Source: Pseudomonas sp. UBA5706 (GTDB lineage: Bacteria > Pseudomonadota > Gammaproteobacteria > Pseudomonadales > Pseudomonadaceae). From it: a stretch of DNA of 64,000 nt. The position numbers and the translations under genes are program-made. Of the stretch, positions 54,438 to 64,000 are shown in pieces. Numbering within the stretch: the first letter of the stretch is position 1; each line of letters starts with the position of its first letter. Location of the stretch: positions 124,001 through 188,000 of the forward strand of contig NZ_DIHC01000060.1 of assembly GCF_002419965.1 (NCBI RefSeq), read 5' to 3'. Under the pieces are notes generated by a model, which was given only the letters and a program-made list of their open reading frames with translations, did not search any database and was not told the DNA's origin.

Positions 54438-57038
54438 GTGCTTGAAGCCTACCGTAAACACATCGAAGAGCGTGCCGCCCAGGGTATCGTGCCCCAGCCG
54501 CTTAACGCCGAACAAACCGCAGGCCTTGTCGAGCTGCTGAAAAACCCACCGGCTGGCGAAGAAGCTTTCCTGCTCGATCTGATCTCCAACCGCGTTCCGC
54601 CTGGCGTCGACGAAGCAGCCTACGTCAAGGCCGGTTTCCTTTCCGCACTGGCCAAGGGTGAAGTCTCTTCCCCTTTGCTGGACAAAAAGCGCGCGGTACA
54701 ACTGCTCGGCACCATGCAGGGCGGCTACAACATCGTGACCATGGTTGACCTGCTGGACGATGCCGAGCTGGCACCGGTCGCCGCAGAACAACTCAAGCAC
54801 ACCCTGCTGATGTTCGACGCCTTCCATGACGTTGCTGAAAAGGCCAAGAACGGCAACGTACACGCTCAAGGCGTGTTGCAGTCCTGGGCAGATGGCGAGT
54901 GGTTCCAGAAGCGCCCTACCCTGGCCGAAAAGATCAGCCTGCGCGTGTACAAGGTCACCGGCGAAACCAACACCGATGATTTGTCGCCTGCGACTGATGC
55001 ATGGTCCCGTCCTGACATCCCGCTGCACGCCCTGGCCATGCTGAAAATGGCCCGCGAGGGTATCGTGCCGGATGTACAAGGCGCCATCGGCCCAATGAAG
55101 CAGATCGAAGAGATGCGCGGCCAGGGCTTCCCTATCGCCTACGTCGGTGACGTGGTCGGTACCGGTTCCTCGCGTAAATCGGCAACCAACTCGGTGCTGT
55201 GGTTCTTCGGCGACGACATCCCCAACGTCCCGAACAAGCGCGCTGGCGGCTTCTGCTTTGGCAGCAAGATCGCTCCGATCTTCTACAACACCATGGAAGA
55301 CGCAGGCGCACTGCCGATCGAATTCGATGTCTCGAACATCAACATGGGCGACGTGATTGACGTTTACCCCTATGCAGGCAAGGTCACCAAGCACGACAGC
55401 GACGAAGTGATCACCACCTTCGAGCTGAAGACCCCAGTGCTGCTGGACGAAGTCCGCGCTGGCGGCCGTATTCCGCTGATCGTGGGCCGCGGCCTGACCA
55501 GCAAGGCGCGCGCCGAGCTGGGTCTGCCACCTTCGACGCTGTTCAAACTGCCTGAAGTACCGGCTGCCAGCACCAAGGGTTTCACCCTGGCGCAGAAGAT
55601 GGTCGGCAAGGCATGCGGCACCGACGGCATCCGTCCGGGCACCTACTGCGAACCGAAGATGACCACCGTAGGTTCCCAGGACACCACCGGGCCAATGACC
55701 CGTGATGAACTCAAAGACCTGGCGTGCCTGGGCTTCTCTGCCGATCTGGTGATGCAGTCCTTCTGCCACACCGCTGCTTATCCGAAGCCGATCGACGTCA
55801 AGACCCACCACACCCTGCCTGACTTCATCATGACCCGCGGCGGCGTTTCGCTGCGTCCGGGCGACGGCATCATCCACAGCTGGCTGAACCGCATGCTGCT
55901 GCCGGACACCGTCGGTACCGGTGGTGACTCGCACACCCGTTTCCCGATCGGTATCTCGTTCCCGGCCGGTTCCGGTCTGGTCGCGTTCGCCGCAGCCACC
56001 GGCGTCATGCCGCTGGACATGCCCGAGTCGATCCTGGTTCGTTTCAAAGGCAAGCTGCAACCGGGCGTCACCCTGCGCGACCTGGTTCACGCGATTCCTT
56101 ACTACGCGATCCAGAAAGGCCTGCTGACGGTCGAGAAGAAAGGCAAGAAAAACGCCTTCTCCGGTCGCATCCTGGAAATCGAAGGTCTGGAAACCCTGAC
56201 CGTCGAACAAGCCTTCGAACTGTCAGATGCCTCGGCAGAACGTTCGGCTGCCGGTTGCACCATCAAGCTGTCGAAAGAGTCGATCACCGAGTACCTGAAC
56301 TCCAACATCACCCTGCTGCGCTGGATGATCGCGCAAGGCTACGGTGATCCACGTACGCTGGAACGCCGTGCTCAGGCGATGGAAGCCTGGGTTGCCAATC
56401 CAGAGCTGCTGGAAGCCGATGCCGACGCCGAATACGCTGAAATCATCGAGATCGACCTGGCCGACGTCAAAGAGCCAGTGCTCTGCGCGCCGAACGACCC
56501 GGACGACGCCCGTCTGCTGTCCAGCGTTGCTGGCCAGAAGATCGACGAAGTGTTCATCGGTTCGTGCATGACCAACATCGGTCACTTCCGCGCGGCGGGC
56601 AAGTTGCTGGATCAGGTCAAGGGCCAGCTTCCAACCCGTCTGTGGCTGTCGCCGCCGACCAAGATGGATGCTCACCAACTGACCGAGGAAGGCTACTACG
56701 GTATCTACGGCAAGGCTGGCGCGCGCATGGAAATGCCGGGCTGCTCGCTGTGCATGGGTAACCAGGCACGTGTCGAGCCAAACGCCACCGTGGTGTCGAC
56801 CTCTACCCGTAACTTCCCGAACCGTCTGGGTGATGGCGCGAACGTCTATCTGGCTTCGGCTGAGCTGGCGTCCGTGGCGTCGATCCTGGGTCGTTTGCCG
56901 ACGGTCGAGGAATATATGGAGTACGCGGGCAAGATCGACAGCATGTCTGCCGATGTGTATCGGTACCTGAGCTTCGATCAGATTGCCGAGTTCCGCGAGT
57001 CCGCTGCGAACGCCAATATTCCGGTCGTTCAAGCGTAA
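54438..57038 (+). CDS. acnB: Aconitate hydratase B
   Basis: An 866-residue bifunctional aconitase/2-methylisocitrate dehydratase, one residue longer than the E. coli enzyme. The [4Fe-4S] ligands Cys710, Cys769 and Cys772 fall at E. coli numbering. The start is GTG at 54438 (read as [16 protein letters not shown]), with GAGG eight bases upstream; the open frame above it has no similarity. It acts in the TCA and methylcitrate cycles and can bind mRNA as apo-protein in E. coli. A strong terminator follows, and a structured leader precedes it. Confidence 0.98.
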   Translation: MLEAYRKHIEERAAQGIVPQPLNAEQTAGLVELLKNPPAGEEAFLLDLISNRVPPGVDEAAYVKAGFLSALAKGEVSSPLLDKKRAVQLLGTMQGGYNIVTMVDLLDDAELAPVAAEQLKHTLLMFDAFHDVAEKAKNGNVHAQGVLQSWADGEWFQKRPTLAEKISLRVYKVTGETNTDDLSPATDAWSRPDIPLHALAMLKMAREGIVPDVQGAIGPMKQIEEMRGQGFPIAYVGDVVGTGSSRKSATNSVLWFFGDDIPNVPNKRAGGFCFGSKIAPIFYNTMEDAGALPIEFDVSNINMGDVIDVYPYAGKVTKHDSDEVITTFELKTPVLLDEVRAGGRIPLIVGRGLTSKARAELGLPPSTLFKLPEVPAASTKGFTLAQKMVGKACGTDGIRPGTYCEPKMTTVGSQDTTGPMTRDELKDLACLGFSADLVMQSFCHTAAYPKPIDVKTHHTLPDFIMTRGGVSLRPGDGIIHSWLNRMLLPDTVGTGGDSHTRFPIGISFPAGSGLVAFAAATGVMPLDMPESILVRFKGKLQPGVTLRDLVHAIPYYAIQKGLLTVEKKGKKNAFSGRILEIEGLETLTVEQAFELSDASAERSAAGCTIKLSKESITEYLNSNITLLRWMIAQGYGDPRTLERRAQAMEAWVANPELLEADADAEYAEIIEIDLADVKEPVLCAPNDPDDARLLSSVAGQKIDEVFIGSCMTNIGHFRAAGKLLDQVKGQLPTRLWLSPPTKMDAHQLTEEGYYGIYGKAGARMEMPGCSLCMGNQARVEPNATVVSTSTRNFPNRLGDGANVYLASAELASVASILGRLPTVEEYMEYAGKIDSMSADVYRYLSFDQIAEFRESAANANIPVVQA

Positions 57039-57060
57039 GATCGAAACACTGCGTTGAAAG

Positions 57061-57085
57061 AACCCCGCTTCGGCGGGGTTTTTTT
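57061..57085 (+). terminator. Terminator of acnB
   Basis: AACCCCGC-TTCG-GCGGGGTT followed by TTTTT, an eight-base-pair stem with a stable UUCG tetraloop, 22 bases past the stop. Confidence 0.92.
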
Positions 57086-57168
57086 GGGGTGCGGTTTAGC
57101 GGTTGGGACAGTGCGTCTATCCGTTATCAGCAGTGTGGCGGATTAGGGCTCGTCCTGATGTTCGAACT

Positions 57169-57222
57169 GTTTTGCCTTCGGCGAGTAACGTTCGAAAAGC
57201 ACTAAAAGTAACCAAAAACGCC
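57169..57222 (-). repeat. Dispersed repeat, left copy (inverted)
   Basis: Read on the minus strand this segment has TTTTTGGTTACTTTT, a spacer, then GTTACTCGCCGAAGGC. This is the pattern of a repeat common in Pseudomonas intergenic regions. The matching copy at 58303-58354 is in the opposite orientation. The remainder of the 398-base gap 57039-57436 shows no gene. Confidence 0.5.
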
Positions 57223-57436
57223 AGCCCTGAGAGCTGGGAGCGATCGCTGTGGCAGACGTCGGAGGTTACGAAGGCAGCGAATACGGTGGCACTGTTAGTA
57301 GGGATATGTGGAATGAGTCGCGTCTCAAGGGGGAACCGCCCACACTCGACCCACTCTCGAAAGCTGATGCGTTGGTGACTACACGTACAACCCGCCATTA
57401 CACTGGCACGCCATCTGTTTTCAAAGGACGAATACA

Positions 57437-57940
57437 GTGAATCCCGCTTCTACCCAGATCGTGATCCAACGCTTCACCGAAGTGCATATCGAAGGCGTCA
57501 CAGCGCTTTATAGCGACCCGGAGGTCTGCCGTCAGGTGTTGCAAATGCCCTATCAGTCTCCCGACGTCTGGCGCAAACGGCTGGCGGCCAGTGATGAGCG
57601 AGCCGTCAAGCTCGTCGCCCTGCATGAGGGTCAGGTGATCGGCAACATTGGGCTGGAGCAGTATTCCCGCATCCGGCAACGCCACGTAGGCAGCCTCGGA
57701 ATGGGCGTTGCGCTGGATTGGCAAGGCAAGGGGGTTGGATCGAAGCTGATGGCCGCCGTGCTTGAAGTCGCTGACAACTGGATGAACCTGCACCGGGTGG
57801 AACTGACCGTCTTCGCCGACAACGAAGCCGCGCTGGGCTTATACCGCAAGTTCGGCTTCGAAACCGAAGGGCGCCTACGCAACTACGCGGTGCGCGACGG
57901 CGTATACGTCGACGCCATCAGCATGGCCCGGCTGCGATGA
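57437..57940 (+). CDS. GNAT-family N-acetyltransferase (YhhY/AaaT-like)
   Basis: A 167-residue Gcn5-related acetyltransferase. The acetyl-CoA pyrophosphate-binding loop is GKGVGSKLM (residues about 96-104), with GMGVALDWQ before it and ELTVFADNEAALGLYRKFGFE after it. Sequence layout is close to E. coli YhhY (AaaT), which acetylates amino acids such as phenylalanine and methionine. GTG start at 57437 after GGACGA. It stands alone between two inverted copies of a dispersed repeat. Confidence 0.85.
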   Translation: MNPASTQIVIQRFTEVHIEGVTALYSDPEVCRQVLQMPYQSPDVWRKRLAASDERAVKLVALHEGQVIGNIGLEQYSRIRQRHVGSLGMGVALDWQGKGVGSKLMAAVLEVADNWMNLHRVELTVFADNEAALGLYRKFGFETEGRLRNYAVRDGVYVDAISMARLR

Positions 57941-58026
57941 TCAACGCCCCTGGATCGTTCCCGCGCTGCGCGTGGTGCCGCAACGATTGACGCTTCGCGT
58001 CAACGGACACAGGGCGCCCCATCTGC

Positions 58027-58051
58027 CATTCCCACCCAGAGCGAGGGAATG
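58027..58051. repeat. Short inverted repeat CATTCCC/GGGAATG
   Basis: CATTCCC (58027-58033) and GGGAATG (58045-58051) surround an 11-base loop. It resembles a diverged member of the CCCACGC/GCGTGGG repeat family. The 534-base gap 57941-58474 contains this element, the repeat below and the gdhB terminator, and no credible gene. Confidence 0.4.
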
Positions 58052-58133
58052 AGCCAAAGCGCAAAGCGCCCACGTGTTTCGCTTCGTCTCTACTCTGCTT
58101 GCTCTGCTTTTCCCGCGCGATAGCCCAGACTCC

Positions 58134-58354
58134 GCCAATCGCAACTTGGGTGCAGGCCGAACGCAGGCAGCGCGCAGTGAAGCCGAGCGGCATGGATGCC
58201 GCGAGAGCCGCCCCGGCCATGGGATGGCCGATGGCGGCGGGCCCACGGAGCGTCGCCTGCGTGAAGGAACTCCGACGCAGGAGGAGCCAAGCCAGGAGCA
58301 CAGGGTTTTGGTTACTTCTCCCGAAAGATAAGTGACCTGCCGTAAGGGCGGAAC
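58134..58354 (+). repeat. Dispersed repeat, right copy
   Basis: The part 58303-58354 (GGGTTTTGGTTACTT, spacer, GTGACCTGCCGTAAGGGCG) matches the left copy at 57169-57222 in inverted orientation. The part before it includes GGCCAT/ATGGCC around 58215 and a segment whose translation in several frames looks like the familiar non-protein repeat of Pseudomonas intergenic regions. I treat it as a repeat, not a gene. Confidence 0.5.
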
Positions 58355-58417
58355 GGTGAATAAGCGGCACCCCAGATACGGGATATACACACAAAACCCA
58401 GCGCGCCCAACACCCAT

Positions 58418-58449
58418 AAAAAAGCCCCGCATCTCTCGACGCAGGGCTT
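58418..58449 (-). terminator. Terminator of gdhB
   Basis: On the minus strand AAGCCCTGC and GCGGGGCTT pair with one mismatch around a ten-base loop, followed by TTTTTT. It begins 26 bases past the gdhB stop. Confidence 0.85.
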
Positions 58450-58474
58450 CTTCTTTACCGCTCGGTCAAACCCA

Positions 58475-61400
58475 TCAAACCACAGCAGTCTGCCCACTCA
58501 TGGCCAGATCCAGCAGCTCACGGTTGGCAACCGCATACATCGCATAATCATTGCCACTCGCCGCCCGCAGTTCCACCAGCATCGCGCGCCAGCGCTCAAC
58601 CATCGGCAGGTGCTGCTCCAGCCAAAGATTCAAGCGCTCCTCCACATCCGCAGGACCATTGGCCATCTGCAGCACAGAAACGGTAATCGCCCGTTGCTGC
58701 CAGTCGATGTCGTCACGGAACGCCTCACGGGCCAGGGCCTGCCAATTGTTCTCCACCGGCAGTGCACTGATCTGCTGCAGATACCAGGTCACATCCAGCG
58801 AACTGCCCACGGCGAAGTACACCTTGGCCACGTCCGCCGCATTCTGACCCGTGACATCCGACGCTTCGATGATCGGCAGCAGCGTGTACAGGTGCGTTGT
58901 GCCCGCCACCATTCGTGCCAGCAACTCAGGCACACCCGCCTCGACATACTCCTGATAACGCGCCTGCCAGACCTCGCGGGTCGCGCCTTCCAGCAACTCG
59001 TCCAGTTTCAGACCCAGCGCCGCGATGTGCGGACCGAAATGCGCAACGTCACGCCCCGCGTCCAGTTCATTGCGACGGCTGCGCAGGAACCAGCGTGTGG
59101 CACGACGGCCAAGACGCATCAGCTCATCCATCAGCGCCAGCTGGATTTCAGCCGGGACCTTGTGATCCAGCGCCTCGATCTGACGGAACCAGTGCGGCAG
59201 GTGGAAGATGTCCCGCACGATCACGTACGCACCGGCCACATTGGCCGCACTCATGCCCGTCGACTCCTTGAGACGCTGGACGAAGGTGATGCCCATGTGA
59301 TTCACCAGATCATTGGCGATCTGGGTGCTGACGATTTCACGCTTCAGACGGTGGCGACGCATGGATTCCGAGAATTTGGCCCCCAATGAAGGCGGGAATG
59401 CGGTTTCCATGTCGCGCGCCAGGTAGTCGTCATCCGGTACGCGGGATTCAAGCAGCGCTTCCTTGAGGTCGATCTTGCTGTAGGAGATCAGCACCGACAG
59501 CTCGGCACGGGTCAGGCCTTTCTTCTCGGAAACACGTTCGGCAATCTGATCCTCGGCCGGCAGGAACTCGATGGCGCGATCCAGCTTGCCACGGGCTTCC
59601 AGGTCGCTCATCAGACGCTTGTATTCGGCAATCCGCTCGTAGGCACGGCGGGCCGCCAGCGACAGCGCCTGGGTCTGCTTGTAGTTGTTGCCAAGTACCA
59701 GATTGCCCACTTCGTCGGTCATGCTTTCGAGCAGCAGGTTGCGCTGCTTCTCGGTCATGTCACCGGCCTGCACCACTTCGTTGAGCAGGATCTTGATGTT
59801 CACTTCGTGGTCGGAGCAGTCAACACCACCGGCGTTATCGATGAAGTCAGTGTTGGTTGCGCCACCCAGCAGGCCGAATTCGACGCGGCCCAGTTGGGTC
59901 ATGCCAAGGTTGCCGCCCTCGCCCACCACCTTGCAGCGCAGCTGGTTGCCGTTGACGCGCAAGGCGTCGTTGGCCTTGTCGCCAACATCGGCGTGGCTTT
60001 CGGAGCTGGCCTTGACGTACGTACCGATACCGCCGTTCCACAACAGATCCACAGGCGCCATGAGCAGCGCATGCATCAGTTCGGTCGGGGTCAGTTTGTC
60101 GGCGCGGATGTCGAAGCGCTCTTTCATCTGCGCGGAGATGGCGATGCTCTTCGCGCTACGCGGGAAGATCCCGCCGCCTGCGGACATGATGCTGGTGTCG
60201 TAATCGGTCCAGGCCGAACGCGGCAGATCAAACAGACGCTGGCGCTCGGCAAAGCTGGTGGCCGGATCCGGGTTCGGGTCGATGAAGATGTGCAGGTGGT
60301 TGAAAGCCGCCACCAGTTGCAGCTTGTCGGACATCAGCAAGCCGTTACCGAACACGTCACCGGCCATGTCGCCGACGCCGATCACGCTGATGCTGTCCTG
60401 CTGAACATTGATGCCGCGCTCGCGGAAGTGGCGCTGCACACCGACCCATGCGCCTTTGGCGGTGATGCCCATTTTCTTGTGGTCGTAGCCTGCCGAACCA
60501 CCGGAGGCGAACGCATCGCCCAGCCAGAAGCCGTAGTCGATGGCGATGCCGTTGGCGATGTCGGAGAAGGTCGCGGTGCCTTTGTCCGCGGCCACCACCA
60601 GGTACGGGTCATCGTCGTCATGGCGCACGACGTTGACCGGCGGCACCAGCGCGCCTTCTTTCAGGTTATCGGTGATGTCCAGCAAGCCGGAAATGAAGAT
60701 GCGATAGCAGGCGATGGCTTCGGCCTGAATCTCGTCGCGGGTGCCGGTGGTCGGCAGACGACGCGGCAGGAAGCCGCCCTTGGCGCCCACCGGCACGATG
60801 ACCGAGTTCTTCACTTGCTGGGCTTTTACCAGGCCCAGCACTTCCGTGCGGAAGTCTTCTTCCCGATCGGACCAGCGCAGCCCGCCGCGAGCGACGTTAC
60901 CGAAGCGCAGGTGCACACCTTCGACCCGTGGCGAGTAGACGAAGATTTCGAATTTCGGCACCGGCTTGGGCAACTCAGGGATCAGGCGCGGGTTGAACTT
61001 GAAGCTGAAATAGCTCTTGCTCTGGCCGTTGGCGTCGGTCTGGTAGAAGTTGGTGCGCATGGTCGCCTTGATCAGATCAAGGTAGCGACGCAGGATGCGG
61101 TCTTCGTTGAGCACCTGAACATCGTCCAGGGCCGAAAGAATGGCCGTTTCCAGACGCTGTTGCATGTCGTCCAGATCGCCACCTGACAGCTTGCGTGCCA
61201 GATAGAAGCGGGTCTTGAACAGACGGGTCAGTTCACGGGCGATGTCGGCGTGGTTGTTCAGGGTGCTGGCGATGTAGCCCAGGTCGAAGCCCAGACGGAT
61301 CTGTTTCAGGTAGCGCGCATAGGCACGCAACAGCGCCACATCACGCCATGGCAGACCGGCAGTCAGCACCAGGCGGTTGAACGCGTCGTTTTCGGCCTCG

Positions 61401-63331
61401 CCTCGCACGATGTGGACGAAAGCGTCCTGCAGCGTGTCGTTGAGCTGCTGCAGGTCGAGCTTCAGGCCTTCGCCATAGGTAAAGGCGAAGTCATGAATCC
61501 AGAACTCGCGCCCCTTGGTGTGACGCAGGCGGTACGGGAATTCGCCCAGCACACGCAGACCGAGGTTTTCCAGGATCGGCAGCACGTCGGACAGCGCCAG
61601 TGGCGTATCGGCGTGGTACAGCTTGCAGTGCAACTGCGCCTTATCGCCCGACAATGGCTGATAGAAGCTCATGACCAGAGGATTGGCTTCGGACAGGCTC
61701 AGCACGTGTTGCATGTCGACGACAGCCGAGTGAGCGGCGAAACGCTCGCGGTAGCCGGCCGGGAAGCCTTTAGGGAAGTCGGCCAGTACATTGGTGCCCT
61801 GTGCCTCGCCAAAGCTGTCCACTACCAGGCTTGCGTAGTCGTCCTTCCACGAGCGGCAGGCCTGGATGACTTCGTTTTCCAGTTGCTGCGGGTCGATGTC
61901 GAGGGTGACCTTCGGGTCCACACGCAGAATCAGCTGCACCCGGGCCAGTACCGACTCGGAGAAGAAGGTCCAGAACTCGCAGTCGCTGGCCTTCAGGCGC
62001 TCCATCAGCACTTGCTGGATTTTCTGCCGGACTTCGGTGGAGTAGACATCGCGTGGCACGTAGGCCAGGCAGTAGCAGAACCGGCCATACGGGTCCTTGC
62101 GCAGGAACACGCGAATCTTGTTGCGCTCCTGGATCTGCACGATAGACATGACGGTGGTGAACAGCTCGTCCACCGGGGTCTGGAACAGGTCGTCGCGGGG
62201 CAGCACTTCGACGACTTGTGCCAGTTCCTTGCCCAGGTGCGCTTTGGCATCGAACCCGGAACGGCGCTCGACTTCGGCGACCTTGCGCCGGATATACGGG
62301 ATTGCCCGCACGCTTTCGCCATACACCGAGGAGGTGTACAGGCCCATGAAGCGCGATTCCTTGATGACCTTGCCGCTGGCATCGATCTGGCGGATCGACA
62401 CATAGTCCGGGTAGGCCGGACGGTGCACGCGACTCGGGTGCGCAGCCTTGGCGAACGACAGCAGGGTTGGCTCCTGCAGGTAATTCACCGCATAGCCTTC
62501 GATGTGCAGGTCGTCGGCGGACAGGCCCGCGCGCAACAGTTTGGTCAAACCCAGGAAAGACGACTGGTCGTAGTTCAGCTGACCGCCATCGGCGCCGGCA
62601 TCAACGGTGAACTCTTCATAGCCCAGGAAGGTAAAGTGGTTGTCCACCAACCACTCCAGGAACACTTTGACTTCGGCCTTTTCGTCCGGGTCGACGTCAT
62701 ATTCGACCGCATCGACACCCGCCAGCAGCTCATGCAGCTTGGATTTCATCGGCTCGAAATCTTCAACCGCGACACGCACTTCACCCAGCACCTGCTCCAG
62801 CTCACGAGCCAGCACGTTCAGTTCGGCAGCGTTGGCACAACGGTCGATTTCCAGGTACATAAGCGATTCTTGCAGCACACCCTCGCCGCTGGAGCCTTTT
62901 GGCAGCAGCTCGACCAACTGGCCCTTCTCGTCGCGATGCACACTCAATACGGTGGTTTGCAAGGTGTGGATGCTGTAGCCGCGGCGGTTCAGCTCAGTGC
63001 GGACCGAGTCCACCAGGAACGGCAGATCGTGATGCAGCACTTCAACGGCAGTATGGGTGGATTGCCAGCCATGGCGTTCGTAATCAGGGTTGTATACCCG
63101 CACTTGCGGTGCGCTGTGTTCGAAACGCTCCAGCAGACGCCAGGCTGACAAGGTGCAACCGGCAAGATCGGAAAGCCTGCGCTGGGTCAGTTCATCGAGG
63201 GAAATGATGCCGAAGAATTGATCGGCGAACAGCGCCACTTGTGGCAGTGCCTGTTCACTGATGTGCTGAGCCAGTGCCGCTCGCAGTTGGTGCTGAAAGT
63301 CGGACTTGCTGGCTGCGGTGAAGAACGCCAT
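58475..63331 (-). CDS. gdhB: NAD-specific glutamate dehydrogenase (large, 180-kDa class)
   Basis: A 1618-residue enzyme of the large bacterial NAD-GDH class. A long N-terminal region with ACT-like regulatory parts precedes the catalytic core, marked by GGLRWSDREEDFRTEV and PVGAKGGF at about 810-850 and by the nucleotide-binding region after it; a long C-terminal domain follows. It oxidatively deaminates glutamate to 2-oxoglutarate and ammonium in catabolism and is allosterically controlled in P. aeruginosa (by arginine and citrate). Length agrees with the 1620-residue P. aeruginosa enzyme. It is monocistronic with its own terminator. Confidence 0.97.
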   Translation of the reverse strand: MAFFTAASKSDFQHQLRAALAQHISEQALPQVALFADQFFGIISLDELTQRRLSDLAGCTLSAWRLLERFEHSAPQVRVYNPDYERHGWQSTHTAVEVLHHDLPFLVDSVRTELNRRGYSIHTLQTTVLSVHRDEKGQLVELLPKGSSGEGVLQESLMYLEIDRCANAAELNVLARELEQVLGEVRVAVEDFEPMKSKLHELLAGVDAVEYDVDPDEKAEVKVFLEWLVDNHFTFLGYEEFTVDAGADGGQLNYDQSSFLGLTKLLRAGLSADDLHIEGYAVNYLQEPTLLSFAKAAHPSRVHRPAYPDYVSIRQIDASGKVIKESRFMGLYTSSVYGESVRAIPYIRRKVAEVERRSGFDAKAHLGKELAQVVEVLPRDDLFQTPVDELFTTVMSIVQIQERNKIRVFLRKDPYGRFCYCLAYVPRDVYSTEVRQKIQQVLMERLKASDCEFWTFFSESVLARVQLILRVDPKVTLDIDPQQLENEVIQACRSWKDDYASLVVDSFGEAQGTNVLADFPKGFPAGYRERFAAHSAVVDMQHVLSLSEANPLVMSFYQPLSGDKAQLHCKLYHADTPLALSDVLPILENLGLRVLGEFPYRLRHTKGREFWIHDFAFTYGEGLKLDLQQLNDTLQDAFVHIVRGEAENDAFNRLVLTAGLPWRDVALLRAYARYLKQIRLGFDLGYIASTLNNHADIARELTRLFKTRFYLARKLSGGDLDDMQQRLETAILSALDDVQVLNEDRILRRYLDLIKATMRTNFYQTDANGQSKSYFSFKFNPRLIPELPKPVPKFEIFVYSPRVEGVHLRFGNVARGGLRWSDREEDFRTEVLGLVKAQQVKNSVIVPVGAKGGFLPRRLPTTGTRDEIQAEAIACYRIFISGLLDITDNLKEGALVPPVNVVRHDDDDPYLVVAADKGTATFSDIANGIAIDYGFWLGDAFASGGSAGYDHKKMGITAKGAWVGVQRHFRERGINVQQDSISVIGVGDMAGDVFGNGLLMSDKLQLVAAFNHLHIFIDPNPDPATSFAERQRLFDLPRSAWTDYDTSIMSAGGGIFPRSAKSIAISAQMKERFDIRADKLTPTELMHALLMAPVDLLWNGGIGTYVKASSESHADVGDKANDALRVNGNQLRCKVVGEGGNLGMTQLGRVEFGLLGGATNTDFIDNAGGVDCSDHEVNIKILLNEVVQAGDMTEKQRNLLLESMTDEVGNLVLGNNYKQTQALSLAARRAYERIAEYKRLMSDLEARGKLDRAIEFLPAEDQIAERVSEKKGLTRAELSVLISYSKIDLKEALLESRVPDDDYLARDMETAFPPSLGAKFSESMRRHRLKREIVSTQIANDLVNHMGITFVQRLKESTGMSAANVAGAYVIVRDIFHLPHWFRQIEALDHKVPAEIQLALMDELMRLGRRATRWFLRSRRNELDAGRDVAHFGPHIAALGLKLDELLEGATREVWQARYQEYVEAGVPELLARMVAGTTHLYTLLPIIEASDVTGQNAADVAKVYFAVGSSLDVTWYLQQISALPVENNWQALAREAFRDDIDWQQRAITVSVLQMANGPADVEERLNLWLEQHLPMVERWRAMLVELRAASGNDYAMYAVANRELLDLAMSGQTAVV

Positions 63332-63879
63332 CTGTGGTACTCCGCTTGGCTTGGCTTTTATATAGGAGAGATGCGTGTTTCGGGGTCGTACTGCATGTGT
63401 GTCCTACGTTTTGCACCTGTCCGATGATAGTCGGCAGATCGTGGCAGGGCGCCGCGCGTTCACACATGCCTTAGTAGTAACGCTCGTCGTGTGTGCGTCG
63501 TCACATTCCTTTGACCCGAATGACTTCGGTGAGGCGTCTGCCCAGGCAGGCTTGGCTACACACCCGTTCATCTGCCGGGCAGCTTAACGACAGCAACCAT
63601 GAGCCTGCTTGCGATGCTGCGACATATTCGGACATCGGCTTGTAGCCTAATGTTTCCTCCGATGTCGGGAAGGCACGAACAGCGCCTCGCAGTGCCTGAC
63701 GATAAACCTGCCCATGTGCCGTGGCAGTCGGGCCTGCTAGCGGTGCCGCTCCCATGATCGATGCAGCCGGCAAGCCGATGGTCTGATGAGAACGCCATAC
63801 CTGTGCGGCAAGCAGGCAAAATCTACGCAGTACTGGCAAAATCCCCCCCTGCCCCGAACCGAGCCATAGGAATACTGCC
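63332..63879. other. Intergenic region upstream of gdhB
   Basis: A 548-base gap between divergent genes. No start with a credible ribosome-binding site and family similarity is seen on either strand, and no clear promoter hexamers stand out. It presumably holds the gdhB promoter. Confidence 0.5.
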
Positions 63880-64000
63880 ATGCACATGACCACCGACAGC
63901 TTCATCTACAACCCTTGCGACGAGGAAGAAGATGACATGGCGCTGGCATGCTGCCATTCCAGCAACGGCGACTTGTTTCTGCTGGCTCGCTTCCCGGACG
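63880..64000 (+). CDS. Hypothetical protein, N-terminal part (cut by window end)
   Basis: An open frame from ATG at 63880 to the window edge (40 codons, no stop). AGGA stands seven bases upstream. The visible N-terminus (MHMTTDSFIYNPCDEEEDD) is acidic and contains a Cys-Cys-His cluster (ALACCHSS). No family recognised. Codon use is like that of neighbouring genes, which supports a real gene. Confidence 0.55.
   Translation, partial: MHMTTDSFIYNPCDEEEDDMALACCHSSNGDLFLLARFPD

Noticed and set aside
54216..56210. Open frame of 664 codons antisense to acnB
   Set aside because: Shadow of acnB, which is intact with all cluster cysteines; no ribosome-binding site or family similarity.
57918..58432. 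Overlapping frames on both strands between the GNAT gene and gdhB
   Set aside because: They coincide with a dispersed repeat, and no frame shows a start signal or a protein family.
63501..63905. Minus-strand frame of 134 codons upstream of gdhB
   Set aside because: It starts inside the plus-strand gene at 63880, and its translation has no family similarity and an irregular composition.

Overview
The window is a Pseudomonas chromosome segment, probably from the P. fluorescens/P. syringae side of the genus. The evidence is gene content and order: mltD, the five-gene Npp/Yej peptide transporter, fabI, ppiD, hupB, lon, clpX, clpP, tig, an Arg-His-Leu tRNA cluster and folD, then further on cysS, glnS, ppiB, lpxH and acnB, ending with the 1.6k-residue NAD-dependent glutamate dehydrogenase. 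Short Pseudomonas REP-type hairpins and other dispersed repeats fill several intergenic gaps. No integrase, insertion sequence, phage gene or CRISPR array is visible.

Layout. 1-8.9 kb (+): end of mltD, the nppA1A2BCD operon, fabI. 9.3-17.8 kb (-): ppiD, hupB, lon, clpX, clpP, tig, a folding and proteolysis block with sigma32-like promoter candidates before lon and clpX. 18.2-18.6 kb (-): three tRNAs. 18.9-19.7 kb: folD. 19.9-40.7 kb: about 21 kb of accessory genes lying between folD and cysS, which are neighbours in P. aeruginosa PAO1. 40.8-45.4 kb: cysS, glnS, ppiB, lpxH. 45.7-50.6 kb (-): a MarR-controlled EmrAB-OprM type efflux operon. 50.8-54.0 kb: methyltransferase, miaE, an ampC-type beta-lactamase and a DUF1289 gene. 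54.1-57.1 kb: acnB behind a long structured leader. 57.4-64 kb: a GNAT acetyltransferase between inverted dispersed repeats, gdhB, and the start of an unidentified gene.

The accessory region holds two units. The first (19.9-28.1 kb) is a six-gene glycerol-type ABC importer (glpSTPQUV) facing a sigma54 activator. Its promoter region carries a well-formed -24/-12 element, a 14-bp palindrome and a cluster of TGAACA repeats. The two ATPases are degenerate in complementary motifs, which predicts one working and one degenerate ATP site.

The second (28.2-40.7 kb) is a ten-gene, translationally coupled operon headed by an OprD porin and an Fe3+/aminoethylphosphonate-type ABC importer. It continues with a class II aldolase/adducin-type enzyme, a 4,5-dihydroxyphthalate-decarboxylase-like protein, an acyl-CoA-dehydrogenase-like flavoprotein, a luciferase-like monooxygenase, an MmgE/PrpD protein and an SDR lacking its catalytic Tyr and Lys. 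A divergent FCD-type GntR regulator sits at its head. It reads as a complete outer membrane-to-catabolism module for an unidentified, probably carboxylated, compound, and is the best candidate here for an undescribed system.
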